Assembly (NCBI RefSeq): GCF_018129965.1
Contig: NZ_JAFCKW010000040.1
Location: forward strand, 1-38,727
From: Bradyrhizobium diazoefficiens
GTDB taxonomy: Bacteria > Pseudomonadota > Alphaproteobacteria > Rhizobiales > Xanthobacteraceae
DNA length: 38,727 nucleotides
Reading direction: 5' to 3'
Part shown: positions 8,397-15,997 of the stretch, piece by piece
Layout: each line of letters starts with the position of its first letter
Position numbering within the stretch: the first letter of the stretch is position 1
Made by a program: the position numbers and the translations under genes
Notes under the pieces: model-generated
Databases searched by the model: none
Told to the model about the DNA's origin: nothing
Seen by the model: only the letters and a program-made list of their open reading frames with translations

Positions 8397-8633
8397 TCAA
8401 AGCCCCATGAACGACGACGTCACGATCGTGCCCGCGGCAATGCGGGCCTCCGTGAAGACCGACTGACGAGTCCTGGATTGATCGAACCCCGCCCTTTTGC
8501 GCCAGGGCGTCAGCCGCGCAATCACGGCACGGAGCAGAAAGGCCACGTAGCAGGCCCCGAACATCACATGAGATTCGACGGCGTAGCTCTCGCCGTGCGC
8601 TTTGGTACGATCGCCATAAGCATAATCGGACAT
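8397..8633 (-). CDS. pufQ: PufQ-like protein
   Basis: 78 residues with one hydrophobic segment (about 22-41) followed by a basic stretch and a short C-terminal tail (EARIAAGTIVTSSFMGL). Position between bchZ and pufB, size and topology fit PufQ, which in Rhodobacter promotes bacteriochlorophyll formation or delivery; sequence similarity is weak, so the name rests mostly on context. In-frame ATGs exist at 8711, 8639 and 8633; the one at 8633 is chosen because GGAGG sits eight bases before it and because longer versions run into bchZ. The 119 bp between its stop and pufB contain no other gene. Confidence 0.65.
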   Translation of the reverse strand: MSDYAYGDRTKAHGESYAVESHVMFGACYVAFLLRAVIARLTPWRKRAGFDQSRTRQSVFTEARIAAGTIVTSSFMGL

Positions 8634-8707
8634 CGACATCACCTCCCGCATATCGCTCTGCGCGTGCAGATACGGAACCACCGGAAACAGACAGCCTTCG
8701 ATCGTTC

Positions 8708-10159
8708 TCATCCGGGCGCTCCGCCAATCAGGGCAGCACGCGCGCTCGTGACAAAATCGGCGGTCACACGATCTTCGCCTGCGCGCCGCGCGCTGCTTTC
8801 GGCGGCATCGCGCAGGCGCTTGGCCGCGGAAATTCGCACCAGCACCGGGTGGGCCTCCAGCACTTCGTCGAGCATCGCCTTGGCATCGTCGCTCCAGAGA
8901 ATCTCCTGGTGCAATCGGGCCGGCGTCGGATCGACGCGATCGAGATCGGCTGCCAGCGGCAGGATATTGAACAGCGCATCGAACAGCGCGTTGCAGACTT
9001 CCTGGACGAGATAGGTGGCGCCCGAATAGCCCATGAACGGCGTGCCGGTATGACGGCGGATCACGGCTCCCGGGAAGGAGGCCGGCACATAGATCGCCCG
9101 GCCACCGGCCTCGGCGAGGTACATGCGTTCATTGTAGCTGCCGAACAGGATCAGCGGCGGCTTCTCGCGCACCGCGGCGCGTACCGCATCGTTATCGGGC
9201 TTGACGCCGGCCTTGCGCGCGAAAGAGAAGGTGCATGGCAGGCCCATCTCCTTCTCTAGGAAATTCCTGACACCGCGGGCATAGGTCTCGTTGGCGACGA
9301 TGGCGAAGCTTGCGGTGCCGAAGAAGTCCTGGGTCACCGATCGCCAGAGATCCCACAGCGGCTTGATGGTGGTGTGCTTCTCGCGCGCGATGAACGGCTC
9401 GGGGTCGAGGCCCAGCAGTTCGCCGAGCTTGCGCAGGAATCGGGTGGTGGAGTGCAGGCCGATCGGCGCCTGCAGATAGGGCCGCTCCAGCGCCTCGCAC
9501 AGCATTCGGCCGAACTCGCGGTACATGCAGACGTTGACGTCGGCATTCACCAGCTTCGGAATGTCGGCAAGGTGGCTTCCGAGCGGAAACACCATGTTGA
9601 TCTCGGCGCCGATGCCCTCGATCAGCCGGCGGATTTCGGCAAGGTCGGACGGCATATTGAAGGTGCCGTAGATCGGCCCGATGATATTGACGCGCGGCTT
9701 GACGCCCTCGGCGCGGGGCTTGCGCTCCGGAATCTTCTTAACGCCGTACTCCTTCCAGAGCCAGACGATGGCGCGGTCGGCGCTTTGCCACTGATCCTCG
9801 TCGATCGTGCGCGGCAGGAAGCGCTTGATGTTGGTCCCCTCGGGCGTCACACCGCCGCCGATCATTTCCGCGATCGACCCTGTGACAACGACGGCCGGCA
9901 GATAGGGATCGAGCACGCGGTGCGCGCGCTTCATCGCGCCTTCGGTGCCGGTCTGGCCGAGCTCTTCCTCGCCGAGGCCCGTCACCACGATCGGCAGTTC
10001 GTGCGGGGGCAGTGCGTCGGTATAGTGCAGCACCGAGGTAACAGGCAGGTTCTCGCAGCCGACCGGACCATCGATGATGACCTGCATGCCCTTCACCGCG
10101 GTGAAGGCATACACCGCGCCCCAATAGCCGCCCGCGCGATCGTGGTCGAGGACGAGCAT
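8708..10159 (-). CDS. bchZ: chlorophyllide a reductase subunit Z
   Basis: 483 residues, nitrogenase beta/BchB-like catalytic subunit. With BchY it forms the NB-type component that receives electrons from BchX and reduces the C7-C8 bond of ring B of chlorophyllide a. Family features are the N-terminal DHDRAGGYWGAVYAF and the cluster-cysteine region GPVGCENLPVTSVLHYTDALP, followed by GLGEEELG. The ATG at 10159 overlaps the bchY stop by one base and has GAGGAG eight bases upstream. Length is normal and no residue looks lost. Confidence 0.97.
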   Translation of the reverse strand: MLVLDHDRAGGYWGAVYAFTAVKGMQVIIDGPVGCENLPVTSVLHYTDALPPHELPIVVTGLGEEELGQTGTEGAMKRAHRVLDPYLPAVVVTGSIAEMIGGGVTPEGTNIKRFLPRTIDEDQWQSADRAIVWLWKEYGVKKIPERKPRAEGVKPRVNIIGPIYGTFNMPSDLAEIRRLIEGIGAEINMVFPLGSHLADIPKLVNADVNVCMYREFGRMLCEALERPYLQAPIGLHSTTRFLRKLGELLGLDPEPFIAREKHTTIKPLWDLWRSVTQDFFGTASFAIVANETYARGVRNFLEKEMGLPCTFSFARKAGVKPDNDAVRAAVREKPPLILFGSYNERMYLAEAGGRAIYVPASFPGAVIRRHTGTPFMGYSGATYLVQEVCNALFDALFNILPLAADLDRVDPTPARLHQEILWSDDAKAMLDEVLEAHPVLVRISAAKRLRDAAESSARRAGEDRVTADFVTSARAALIGGAPG

Positions 10160-11766
10160 CAGATCATCTCCTCGGCTTTGCGCTTCTTGGCCTGGGCTTC
10201 GATCTGCTTCCGGTATTTCTCCCGGAACGCCAAATTGTCGGTCGGCGTATCTTCCCAGATGCCCGCGGCGTGGCCTTCGCCGACTTCGCCGAAGAATTCC
10301 TTCATCTCGTCGAAGCGGCTCTGATTGGCGAAGGCGGCGTTGACAACCTGCGCCAGCGAGCCGGCACCGGCGACGCCGAACAGCGGACGCGCCGAGATCA
10401 GATTGGTGAAATACAGAGCCGGGATCGCGAGCTGCTTGGCTTTCTGGACGATGGGCGTGGTACCGATGGCCAGATCAGGCTTGAACTCGCCAACGGCGGC
10501 GAGGTCCATCTCGAGCGATGCGCGGTACTGCACCCGCGTCCCCCGGGCTTCCAGCCATTCGCGGTCGGCATCCGACCATGGCGTCCTTGGGCAGGCCGTG
10601 CCGACATAAGGCACGCGGGCGCCGCTCTCGATGAGCAGCCGCGCAACCAGCAGTTCGGAGCCTTCGTAGCCCGAGACCGTGATGCGCGCGTCGATCGGCT
10701 TTGCCGCCAGCGCTGCCTTGATCATCGGCAGGAAGCGAGTCTTGGCCGCATCGATCCTCTCCCGCGCGACGTTGCAAGCCGTGCCGATGGATTCGAGCCA
10801 GGCTTCGGTGCCGTCGTGGCCGACCGGCGCGGAGCCGACGATCTTGCGGCCGGCCAGTTCGAACTGGCGGAAGCTCGCCGTGTAGAAGGGATGGATCGCG
10901 GCGATGACGGAGCCATCGAGCGCGGCATAGAGTTCGCGCCATTCCCGCGTCGGCACCACGGGACCTGCCGCAAGACCCAGCGCATCCAGCATCATGCCGA
11001 TGCCGACGGGATCGGCGGGAAACATTTCCCCGACCAGCGTGACCGTAGGCCGCTCGCTCTTGCCGCCGCGCGGCGCCTGCACGGGCCCCTGCTCGACTTC
11101 CTTGCGGGCATATTCGAGCATCGCCGCCGCCAGCACGTCCTTGGCCTCGGCATGGGTCGGCACACCGAAGCCCGGCACGTCGATGCCGATGATGCGCACG
11201 CCGTTGATTTCATCCGGCAGCAGATCGAGCGGAACGCCGGACGCCGTCGGCACGCAGAGATTGGTGATGATGATGGTGTCGTACAGCGCAGGATCGGCAA
11301 GTTTGAAGACCGCTTCGCGGATGTCCTCGAACAGCTTACCGGTGACCAGCGTCTCCGAATTGAAGGGAACGTAACCGACCGTGCGCCGCGCACCGTAGAA
11401 GTGCGAGGTGAAGGTCAGGCCATAGACGCAACAGGCCGACCCCGACAGGATCGTCGCGGTGCGCCGCATCCGCAGGCCGACCCGCAGCGAGCCGAACGCG
11501 GGGCACATGCTCTGCGGCTGGTCGTGCGGGCCCTTGGGATAGTCGGCGGCATAGCGATCGAGAATCTCGCTCTTTCCTGCAGCGCTCGCGGCGGCCTTGA
11601 GTTCGGCGGCGCCGGCATGACATCCCAGGCCATCGCTCTTGGTCGCCGCAGAATTGACCGAGGCTGGCGCGATAGCGGCATCCATCGCGGCCGCGTCGAG
11701 CGCGACGGGCTCGTTCACGACGGACTCGGCGATGGCCCCGGCGTATCGCGGCAGGATCACGTTCAT
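10159..11766 (-). CDS. bchY: chlorophyllide a reductase subunit Y
   Basis: 535 residues, BchY/NifD-like subunit of chlorophyllide a oxidoreductase. Cys-containing segments MCPAFGSLRVGLRM, GSACCVYGLTFTSHFYG and NLCVPTASGVPL fit the cluster-binding half of the protein. The first about 60 residues are Ala-rich and poorly conserved (VNEPVALDAAAMDAAIAPAS), as seen in related alphaproteobacterial BchY. The ATG at 11766 lies 25 bp after the bchX stop; an in-frame extension upstream would run into bchX and is rejected. Acts with BchX and BchZ in the cytoplasm. Confidence 0.97.
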   Translation of the reverse strand: MNVILPRYAGAIAESVVNEPVALDAAAMDAAIAPASVNSAATKSDGLGCHAGAAELKAAASAAGKSEILDRYAADYPKGPHDQPQSMCPAFGSLRVGLRMRRTATILSGSACCVYGLTFTSHFYGARRTVGYVPFNSETLVTGKLFEDIREAVFKLADPALYDTIIITNLCVPTASGVPLDLLPDEINGVRIIGIDVPGFGVPTHAEAKDVLAAAMLEYARKEVEQGPVQAPRGGKSERPTVTLVGEMFPADPVGIGMMLDALGLAAGPVVPTREWRELYAALDGSVIAAIHPFYTASFRQFELAGRKIVGSAPVGHDGTEAWLESIGTACNVARERIDAAKTRFLPMIKAALAAKPIDARITVSGYEGSELLVARLLIESGARVPYVGTACPRTPWSDADREWLEARGTRVQYRASLEMDLAAVGEFKPDLAIGTTPIVQKAKQLAIPALYFTNLISARPLFGVAGAGSLAQVVNAAFANQSRFDEMKEFFGEVGEGHAAGIWEDTPTDNLAFREKYRKQIEAQAKKRKAEEMI

Positions 11767-11791
11767 GTTGCGCTCCGCATCATGCTTCCGC

Positions 11792-12787
11792 TCACGCCGC
11801 GTCGTAGACGACTTCGAGGGACGGCTTGTCGATGACCGACTTGCCGCACATGTCTTCCATGGTCGCAGGCTCGAGCACCACACCGCGGCCCACCACTTCG
11901 CCCTTGAACAGGCCGAGCAGGCCGTCCTGAGTCAGCGGCGCGGGACGAACCGGGGGCGCCAGGCCGACATTGGTGGCGAGCTGCTCGAACAGGGAACTCC
12001 ACTGCCCGCCCGGCAGGCCGATGATCTCGTAGTTCGCGCTCTTCTTGCGGATGTCGTCGTCCGCCGGGATCGCAGCAAGGACGGGAATGCCGACAGTCTT
12101 GGCGAACGCCGCAGCCTCGCCGGTGCCGTCGTCCTTGTTGATGACCATGCCGGCGACACCGACATTGCCGCCGAGCTTGCGGAAATATTCGACCGCCGAG
12201 CAGACATTGTTGGCGACATAGAGCGACTGCAGATCGTTCGAGCCGACGACGATCACCTTCTGGCACATGTCGCGCGCGATCGGCAGGCCGAAGCCACCAC
12301 AGACCACGTCGCCCAGGAAGTCGAGCAGCACGTAGTCGAAGCCCCACTCGTGGAAGCCGAGCTTCTCCAGTAGCTCGAAGCCGTGGATGATGCCGCGGCC
12401 GCCGCAGCCGCGGCCGACTTCGGGGCCGCCGAGCTCCATCGCGAACACGCCGTCTCGCTTGAAGCAAACGTCGCCGATCTTGACTTCCTCACCGGCGAGT
12501 TTCTTCTTCGACGACGTCTCGATGATGGTCGGACAGGCGCGGCCGCCGAACAGCAGCGAGGTGGTGTCGCTCTTCGGATCACAACCGATCAACAGGACCT
12601 TCTTGCCCTGCTGCGCCATCATGTAGGACAAATTGGCCAGCGTGAAACTCTTGCCGATGCCGCCCTTGCCGTAGATGGCGATGATCTGGGTTTCCTTGGT
12701 CGCAGGCGTCGTCACCGGCGCGTCCGGTTCGATCGAGGCTTCCGCCCGCAGAGCGTCCTTCATGTTGATGTTCGGCACGACATTCAT
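11792..12787 (-). CDS. bchX: chlorophyllide a reductase iron protein X
   Basis: 331 residues, NifH/BchL-like ATP-dependent electron donor. The Walker A motif GKGGIGKS is at residues 40-47; the 4Fe-4S ligands of the dimer are the cysteines in GRGCGGRGI and VVCGGFGLP. It delivers electrons to BchYZ. The N-terminal 33 residues before the P-loop are an extension relative to NifH, normal for BchX. The ATG at 12787 overlaps the bchC stop (ATGA), implying translational coupling. Confidence 0.97.
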   Translation of the reverse strand: MNVVPNINMKDALRAEASIEPDAPVTTPATKETQIIAIYGKGGIGKSFTLANLSYMMAQQGKKVLLIGCDPKSDTTSLLFGGRACPTIIETSSKKKLAGEEVKIGDVCFKRDGVFAMELGGPEVGRGCGGRGIIHGFELLEKLGFHEWGFDYVLLDFLGDVVCGGFGLPIARDMCQKVIVVGSNDLQSLYVANNVCSAVEYFRKLGGNVGVAGMVINKDDGTGEAAAFAKTVGIPVLAAIPADDDIRKKSANYEIIGLPGGQWSSLFEQLATNVGLAPPVRPAPLTQDGLLGLFKGEVVGRGVVLEPATMEDMCGKSVIDKPSLEVVYDAA

Positions 12788-13725
12788 GACAGCGAGCTCC
12801 AGTTCAGAACCATTTTCAGGCACGCCGAATCTTCGAACGCGACGCGATAGGCGTCCGAGGCATCGCTCGCATCGCGGTGGTGGGTGATCAGGCCGTCGAG
12901 CGAGAGCCGGCCGGATTCGATCAGCGTCTTGATCGCGGCGAGATCGGACGGCTGCCATTCCGCTGCAACGCGAAGCCTTGCCTCGCGCATGAACGCCGGC
13001 GGAAACGCGAAGGACAATCGCTCGCTGTAGAAGCCTGCCAGCACGATCTCGCCGCCGGGCGCGATGCGTCCGATCAGGGAATCGAGCAGGCCGGCATCAC
13101 CACTGACGTCGTAGATGCTCTTGTAGTCACGCCGCGTATCATGCTCGGGATCGATCACGCCGTAGTCGACGGCTCCCCCAACCCGCTCCGGGTTCTTCTC
13201 CCACACCGTCGGCGGCTCGTTTCTCAGAGCAAGCGAAATGCGGGCCAGCAGCCGCCCCAGCACGCCATGGCCGACGATGCAGTCCGGAGCCGAGGCCCCG
13301 CGCGCCGCGATGGCGTGATAGGCCGTCGCCGCCAGCGCCAGCAGAATTCCGCGCTCGCCGAGACTCTGTTCGAGCGGCATCACGCGCTTTGCGGCCACCA
13401 CCAGCCTTGAAGCTGAAGCACCGAACAGGCCGCGCACCTCGCCGAAGCACTTTGCGCCCGGAACGAAAACGCGTTGTCCTGGATGCAGGCCGGTCGCAGA
13501 TCCCGCTTCGACCACACGGCCGACCGACTCGTAGCCGGGCACCAGCGGATATCCCATTCCCGGAAACGGAGGCATCCGGCCGGACCACAGCAACCGCTCA
13601 GTGCCGGTGCTGACGCCGCTCCACTCGACATCGACGACGACGTCGTCGGTGGTCGGAGGAGTCAAGGCAAGCCGACTGAGCTCGATCTGCTCCGGCTGCT
13701 TGAGAACTACCGCGATGGTCTCCAT
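12784..13725 (-). CDS. bchC: bacteriochlorophyllide a (3-hydroxyethyl) dehydrogenase
   Basis: 313 residues, medium-chain dehydrogenase fold: an N-terminal GroES-like domain (WSGVSTGTERLLWSGRMPPFPGMGYPLVPGYE) and a nucleotide-binding half with GHGVLGR. BchC oxidises the 3-hydroxyethyl group to the 3-acetyl group of bacteriochlorophyllide a. The start at 13725 has GGAG six bases upstream. It heads the bchCXYZ-pufQBALM superoperon, and the 71 bp upstream carry a promoter with PpsR and FixK-type boxes. Confidence 0.96.
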   Translation of the reverse strand: METIAVVLKQPEQIELSRLALTPPTTDDVVVDVEWSGVSTGTERLLWSGRMPPFPGMGYPLVPGYESVGRVVEAGSATGLHPGQRVFVPGAKCFGEVRGLFGASASRLVVAAKRVMPLEQSLGERGILLALAATAYHAIAARGASAPDCIVGHGVLGRLLARISLALRNEPPTVWEKNPERVGGAVDYGVIDPEHDTRRDYKSIYDVSGDAGLLDSLIGRIAPGGEIVLAGFYSERLSFAFPPAFMREARLRVAAEWQPSDLAAIKTLIESGRLSLDGLITHHRDASDASDAYRVAFEDSACLKMVLNWSSLS

Positions 13726-13768
13726 CGCCTACTCCGATCTTCGGCAAGATGCGGAAGGACTCCGCGGC

Positions 13769-13812
13769 TGTCATGCTAGACTTACATTCAAGACTGTCAA
13801 GTTTGATTAACG
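13769..13812. promoter_or_regulatory. tandem PpsR/CrtJ binding sites upstream of bchC
   Basis: An exact TGT-N12-ACA palindrome at 13769-13786 (TGTCATGCTAGACTTACA) and a one-mismatch copy at 13795-13812 (TGTCAAGTTTGATTAACG), separated by 8 bp. Two palindromes about 8 bp apart covering -10 and -35 is the known cooperative arrangement at the Rhodobacter bchC promoter. Confidence 0.8.
13773..13800 (-). promoter_or_regulatory. bchC promoter
   Basis: On the minus strand, -35 TTGACA (13795-13800), a 16-bp spacer and -10 TAGCAT (13773-13778). The expected start near 13766 gives a leader of about 40 nt before the bchC ATG. Both elements lie inside PpsR-type palindromes, the expected layout for repression. 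Confidence 0.6.
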
Positions 13813-15023
13813 TCAATCTCGCTCTTTCGCGCGGTGATGACGCTTGCCAGCATCGGCATCGCCACCGGCCGCAGCGCAACATCGGCAAAGCCCGCCTCGC
13901 TCAGCATGCCGCGCAGGCGCGCGAAGGTCCGGGGCCGGCCGCTGCCCATCGCCATCAGATAAAAGGCGAAATAGGCGTCGCCGATCGGCTCGGCGCCGCG
14001 AACGCCCGAGATGGGCTCGGCAATCAGGAGCGTGCCGCCGACCGGCAAGGACGCGTGAACGGCCCGTAGCAGTGTCATGACGTCGGTGTCGTCGTGATCG
14101 TGGGTCACGCGCACCAGCGAGACGATATCCGCGCCCTCGGGGAGACGGTTCGCAAGAAAGCTCCCCCCGATCGCGACCGCGCGTGAGGACAGCCCCTCGG
14201 CGCGAAACCGCTCGCTGGCATGGTCGGCCACGGCGGGCAGATCGAACAGGACGCAGCGCAGCCCGGGTGCTTGCGCCGCGACGGCGGTGATGAAGGAACC
14301 GTCGCCGCCGCCGATGTCGAGCAGGCATCGATGACTGCGGAAGGAATAGGCCGACAACACTTGCTGCGAGATCATCGGCTGCGATGCCGCCATCAACGCG
14401 GTGTAAGGTGCGATCGCATCATGGGGCAGATCGGCCGCCCCGCGATTCGCCGCGTAGGGCCAGTAGGCGGCGAGCTTGCCCGCTCCGATCTCACCGCGCA
14501 GCAGGGCGATCGGATCCCTGAGATCGTCGTACAGCATGGCATGATGCTCGATCATGGCGACCACGCCGGGATTGCCTCTGAGCGCAGCACCGAGCGAACC
14601 GAGGCCGTAGCGGCCGTCGCTGCGACGTTGCAGCAATTGCAGCGAAACCGCCGCATCGAGTAGCATCAGCGTCGCGTCGGCCGGCAGCGGCACGCGCGAT
14701 GCCAGTTCCGCGGAACTCAACGGGCCATCCGCCAATTGATCGAACAGCTTCAGGCGGACGCAGGCGAACAGAACCTGCGAATAGACGAAGCCGGCACAGA
14801 GATCGAACAGCGCGCTGGCCCGCCGCCGGGCGATCGGCCGTGTCAGCGCAAAACGCGCTGCAAATCGCTGAAAACGTGGACTCGCAAGGATCGCATCGCG
14901 CCAGCCGAGCAGGCGATCATGCAGGGACAGACGCGATACGCCGTGATCTGAAAGGACGATATCCGCACCGCGCGGCGCGTCGGATGGCTCGCCCCCGCCC
15001 TCACGATGCGCGATCGTGGCCAT
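13797..15023 (-). CDS. crtF: hydroxyneurosporene/demethylspirilloxanthin O-methyltransferase
   Basis: 408 residues: an N-terminal dimerisation/winged-helix region (about 70-180) and a C-terminal class I methyltransferase domain with the SAM motif LDIGGGDGSF (about 235-245), then RVTHDHDD and LLIAEPISG. CrtF methylates the tertiary hydroxyl groups made by CrtC on acyclic carotenoids. The start codon is 5 bp after the crtE stop, so crtE and crtF are probably co-transcribed. Its last codons overlap the regulatory boxes of bchC, so readthrough into the bchC superoperon is likely. Confidence 0.95.
   Translation of the reverse strand: MATIAHREGGGEPSDAPRGADIVLSDHGVSRLSLHDRLLGWRDAILASPRFQRFAARFALTRPIARRRASALFDLCAGFVYSQVLFACVRLKLFDQLADGPLSSAELASRVPLPADATLMLLDAAVSLQLLQRRSDGRYGLGSLGAALRGNPGVVAMIEHHAMLYDDLRDPIALLRGEIGAGKLAAYWPYAANRGAADLPHDAIAPYTALMAASQPMISQQVLSAYSFRSHRCLLDIGGGDGSFITAVAAQAPGLRCVLFDLPAVADHASERFRAEGLSSRAVAIGGSFLANRLPEGADIVSLVRVTHDHDDTDVMTLLRAVHASLPVGGTLLIAEPISGVRGAEPIGDAYFAFYLMAMGSGRPRTFARLRGMLSEAGFADVALRPVAMPMLASVITARKSEIDVNQT
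13803..13816. promoter_or_regulatory. FixK/FnrL-type box upstream of bchC
   Basis: TTGATTAACGTCAA matches the FixK2/FNR pattern TTG(A/C)-N6-(T/G)CAA exactly and FnrL TTGAT-N4-ATCAA with one mismatch. Its centre is about 43 bp upstream of the predicted transcription start, the usual class II activator position. It overlaps the distal PpsR site and the last codons of crtF. Confidence 0.6.
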
Positions 15024-15028
15024 GGTGG

Positions 15029-15895
15029 CTACGCAGCGAACTGGGCAAGCTTGGCTGGCACGAGACGCTTGGCTTCCGAGAGCATGAGCGAACGCAGCTC
15101 GGCCCCGTTGGGACAGGGCGGGATCGCATCGATCGCGCCGCGCACCAGGTCATGCAGACGGTAGAGCGCGCCATCGAGACCGAGTTCGATCACCGCGCTG
15201 GGACGTCCCAACACCAGGTCGCGACCAACGGGCTTGCCGATCTCGTCTTCATCCGAGGCGGCATCGCGAATATCATCGGCGACCTGATAGGCCTCGCCGA
15301 GCTTCTCGCCGACCATCCGCCACGGCTCGCAATCGGCGCCGGCCGATGCAGCGCCTGCAACGGTCGCCGCGGCAAACAGCGCCCCCGTCTTGGCGCGGTG
15401 GTAATGAACGAGATCGATCTTGTCTTCGCATTCCCAGGCTTGCCCTGCGACGATGCCCGAGGGCACGCCGACGGATCGGGCCACCGTCAAAGTGAGCGTG
15501 GCCAGCCGCTCCGGCGCGCATTGAAGACGCGCCAGCGTCTGGAATGCGAGCACGATCAACGCATCTCCCGTGAGAACCGCGAGCGGCTCGCCGAACGCCT
15601 TGTGCACGGAAGGACGGCCGCGCCGCGTCTCTGCCGCGTCGAAACACGGCAGGTCGTCATGCACGAGCGAGGCGCAATGCAGCAGTTCCAGCGCCGCACC
15701 GGCAGCCTCTGTGGCGGCCGGATGATCCTCGCCGCAGGCGGCGGCGACGCTGTGGCAGAGCCTCGGGCGCACCCGCGCACCGCGGGGAAACACCGCGTAA
15801 CGCATGGCGGCCGCGAGCCGGGGTGGACAGCCGGGAAGTTCAGCCTGATCAATCGCGTCGTTCAGTGCCCGTTCGATCCGGCTGGTGACGTCCAT
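15029..15895 (-). CDS. crtE: geranylgeranyl diphosphate synthase
   Basis: 288 residues, all-alpha polyprenyl synthase. First Asp-rich motif HDDLPCFD (residues 79-86) and second ADDIRDAASDED in the C-terminal third. It condenses IPP and farnesyl-PP to GGPP, used both for phytoene and for the bacteriochlorophyll tail. The ATG at 15895 has GGGAG six bases upstream; an in-frame ATG-like extension to 15919 has none. It diverges from crtD and shares a regulatory region with it. Confidence 0.96.
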   Translation of the reverse strand: MDVTSRIERALNDAIDQAELPGCPPRLAAAMRYAVFPRGARVRPRLCHSVAAACGEDHPAATEAAGAALELLHCASLVHDDLPCFDAAETRRGRPSVHKAFGEPLAVLTGDALIVLAFQTLARLQCAPERLATLTLTVARSVGVPSGIVAGQAWECEDKIDLVHYHRAKTGALFAAATVAGAASAGADCEPWRMVGEKLGEAYQVADDIRDAASDEDEIGKPVGRDLVLGRPSAVIELGLDGALYRLHDLVRGAIDAIPPCPNGAELRSLMLSEAKRLVPAKLAQFAA

Positions 15896-15930
15896 GGCAG
15901 GCTCCCGTGTTTGACACAAGGAATGTCAAT

Positions 15931-15974
15931 TTGACTTGTCGCAAAGAGTGTAAATAAATATAGACACATGTCAA
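15931..15974. promoter_or_regulatory. divergent crtE / crtD promoters
   Basis: For crtE (minus): -35 TTGACA at 15969-15974, 16-bp spacer, -10 TACACT at 15947-15952. For crtD (plus): -35 TTGACT at 15931-15936, 18-bp spacer, -10 TAAATA at 15955-15960, giving a start near 15967. TTGACTTGTCGCAA at 15931-15944 also fits the loose FixK pattern TTG(A/C)-N6-(T/G)CAA. The two promoters interlock across a strongly AT-rich stretch, unusual in this GC-rich window. Confidence 0.5.
15949..15966. promoter_or_regulatory. PpsR/CrtJ site between crtE and crtD
   Basis: TGTAAATAAATATAGACA is an exact TGT-N12-ACA palindrome. It covers the crtD -10 and the crtE spacer and -10, so one bound PpsR could repress both directions. 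No second palindrome at 7-8 bp spacing was found. Confidence 0.75.
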
Positions 15975-15997
15975 TGACAACCGGAGCCGGTGCGTCC

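Noticed and set aside
15968..15997. Upstream in-frame ATGs for crtD
   Set aside because: They lie at or within a few bases of the predicted transcription start and have no ribosome binding site.
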